Source: JACMNW01 sp043721855
GTDB lineage: Bacteria; Pseudomonadota; Alphaproteobacteria; Rhodobacterales; Rhodobacteraceae
Length of the DNA: 48,969 nucleotides
Assembly: GCA_043721855.1 (NCBI GenBank)
Contig: JAYSPY010000005.1
Location: forward strand, 1-48,969
Direction: 5' to 3'
Shown here: positions 48,946 through 48,969 of the stretch, one piece after another
Layout: each line of letters opens with the position of its first letter
Position numbering within the stretch: the first letter of the stretch is position 1
Made by a program: the position numbers and the translations under genes
Notes under the pieces: model-generated
The model's database searches: none
Told to the model about the DNA's origin: nothing
The model's input: the letters and a program-made list of their open reading frames with translations, nothing else

Positions 48946-48969
48946 GGGAATTACCTTCTTTTTGGGGCG

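Noticed and set aside
1..48969. CRISPR arrays, insertion sequences, integrase genes or rRNA operons
   Set aside because: No regularly spaced repeats, transposase or integrase motifs, or rRNA sequence were seen.

Overview
The window is a chromosomal segment of an alphaproteobacterium, almost certainly Rhodobacterales (Roseobacter/Rhodobacter group). The evidence is a complete Rhodobacter-type gene transfer agent (GTA) cluster in canonical order, pyruvate dehydrogenase E1-beta carrying its own lipoyl domain, a short Hint-domain protein typical of this order, and Rhodobacterales-style intergenic palindromes. No plasmid, phage-integration or IS signature was seen. I estimate G+C by eye at near 60 percent, a little lower at 1.0-2.1 kb.

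Layout. (1) 0.16-2.0 kb: a DUF3445-type heme protein and an unrecognised protein. (2) 2.2-6.0 kb: glnB-glnA on the minus strand, divergent from the NAD(P)HX repair gene nnr, which carries an in-frame palindromic repeat element. (3) 6.0-9.2 kb: Hint protein, tRNA-Leu(UAG), trigger factor, EamA transporter. (4) 9.3-11.1 kb: ribosomal operon rpsF-rpsR-rplI and a small ORF divergent from fabD. (5) 11.1-16.7 kb: fatty-acid genes fabD, fabG, acpP, fabF, with mltG coupled to fabF and a DUF2726 protein on the opposite strand. (6) 16.7-31.2 kb: GTA genes g1 to g15 (17 ORFs) plus one small trailing gene. (7) 31.2-33.9 kb: a PLP aminotransferase, a metallo-beta-lactamase-fold hydrolase and an SDR. (8) 34.2-41.6 kb: cysE, then minus-strand ftsB-like, pdhA-pdhB-pdhC, fba and pgk. 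(9) 41.7-48.9 kb: two cyclophilins, tyrS, anmK, rarD, a cupin, an SDR and enolase.

How the genes work together. The GTA block encodes DNA packaging (g1, g2), head (g3-g5), connector (g6-g8), tail (g9-g11) and baseplate/tip (g12-g15); most junctions overlap or are a few bases apart, so it reads as one long transcript. Three places interrupt it: a promoter-plus-terminator leader before g1, a 205-bp gap between g2 and g3, and a strongly structured 144-bp gap after the capsid gene. The pdh, fba, pgk and eno genes place much of lower glycolysis/gluconeogenesis and the entry to the TCA cycle together. A perfect 20-bp palindrome lies just downstream of the likely pdhA -10 box, and a CceR/LacI-type site lies upstream of fba.

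I did not find a wholly new multi-gene system. The most noteworthy signals are the palindromic element inside nnr, the structured elements in the GTA operon, and the two operator candidates.
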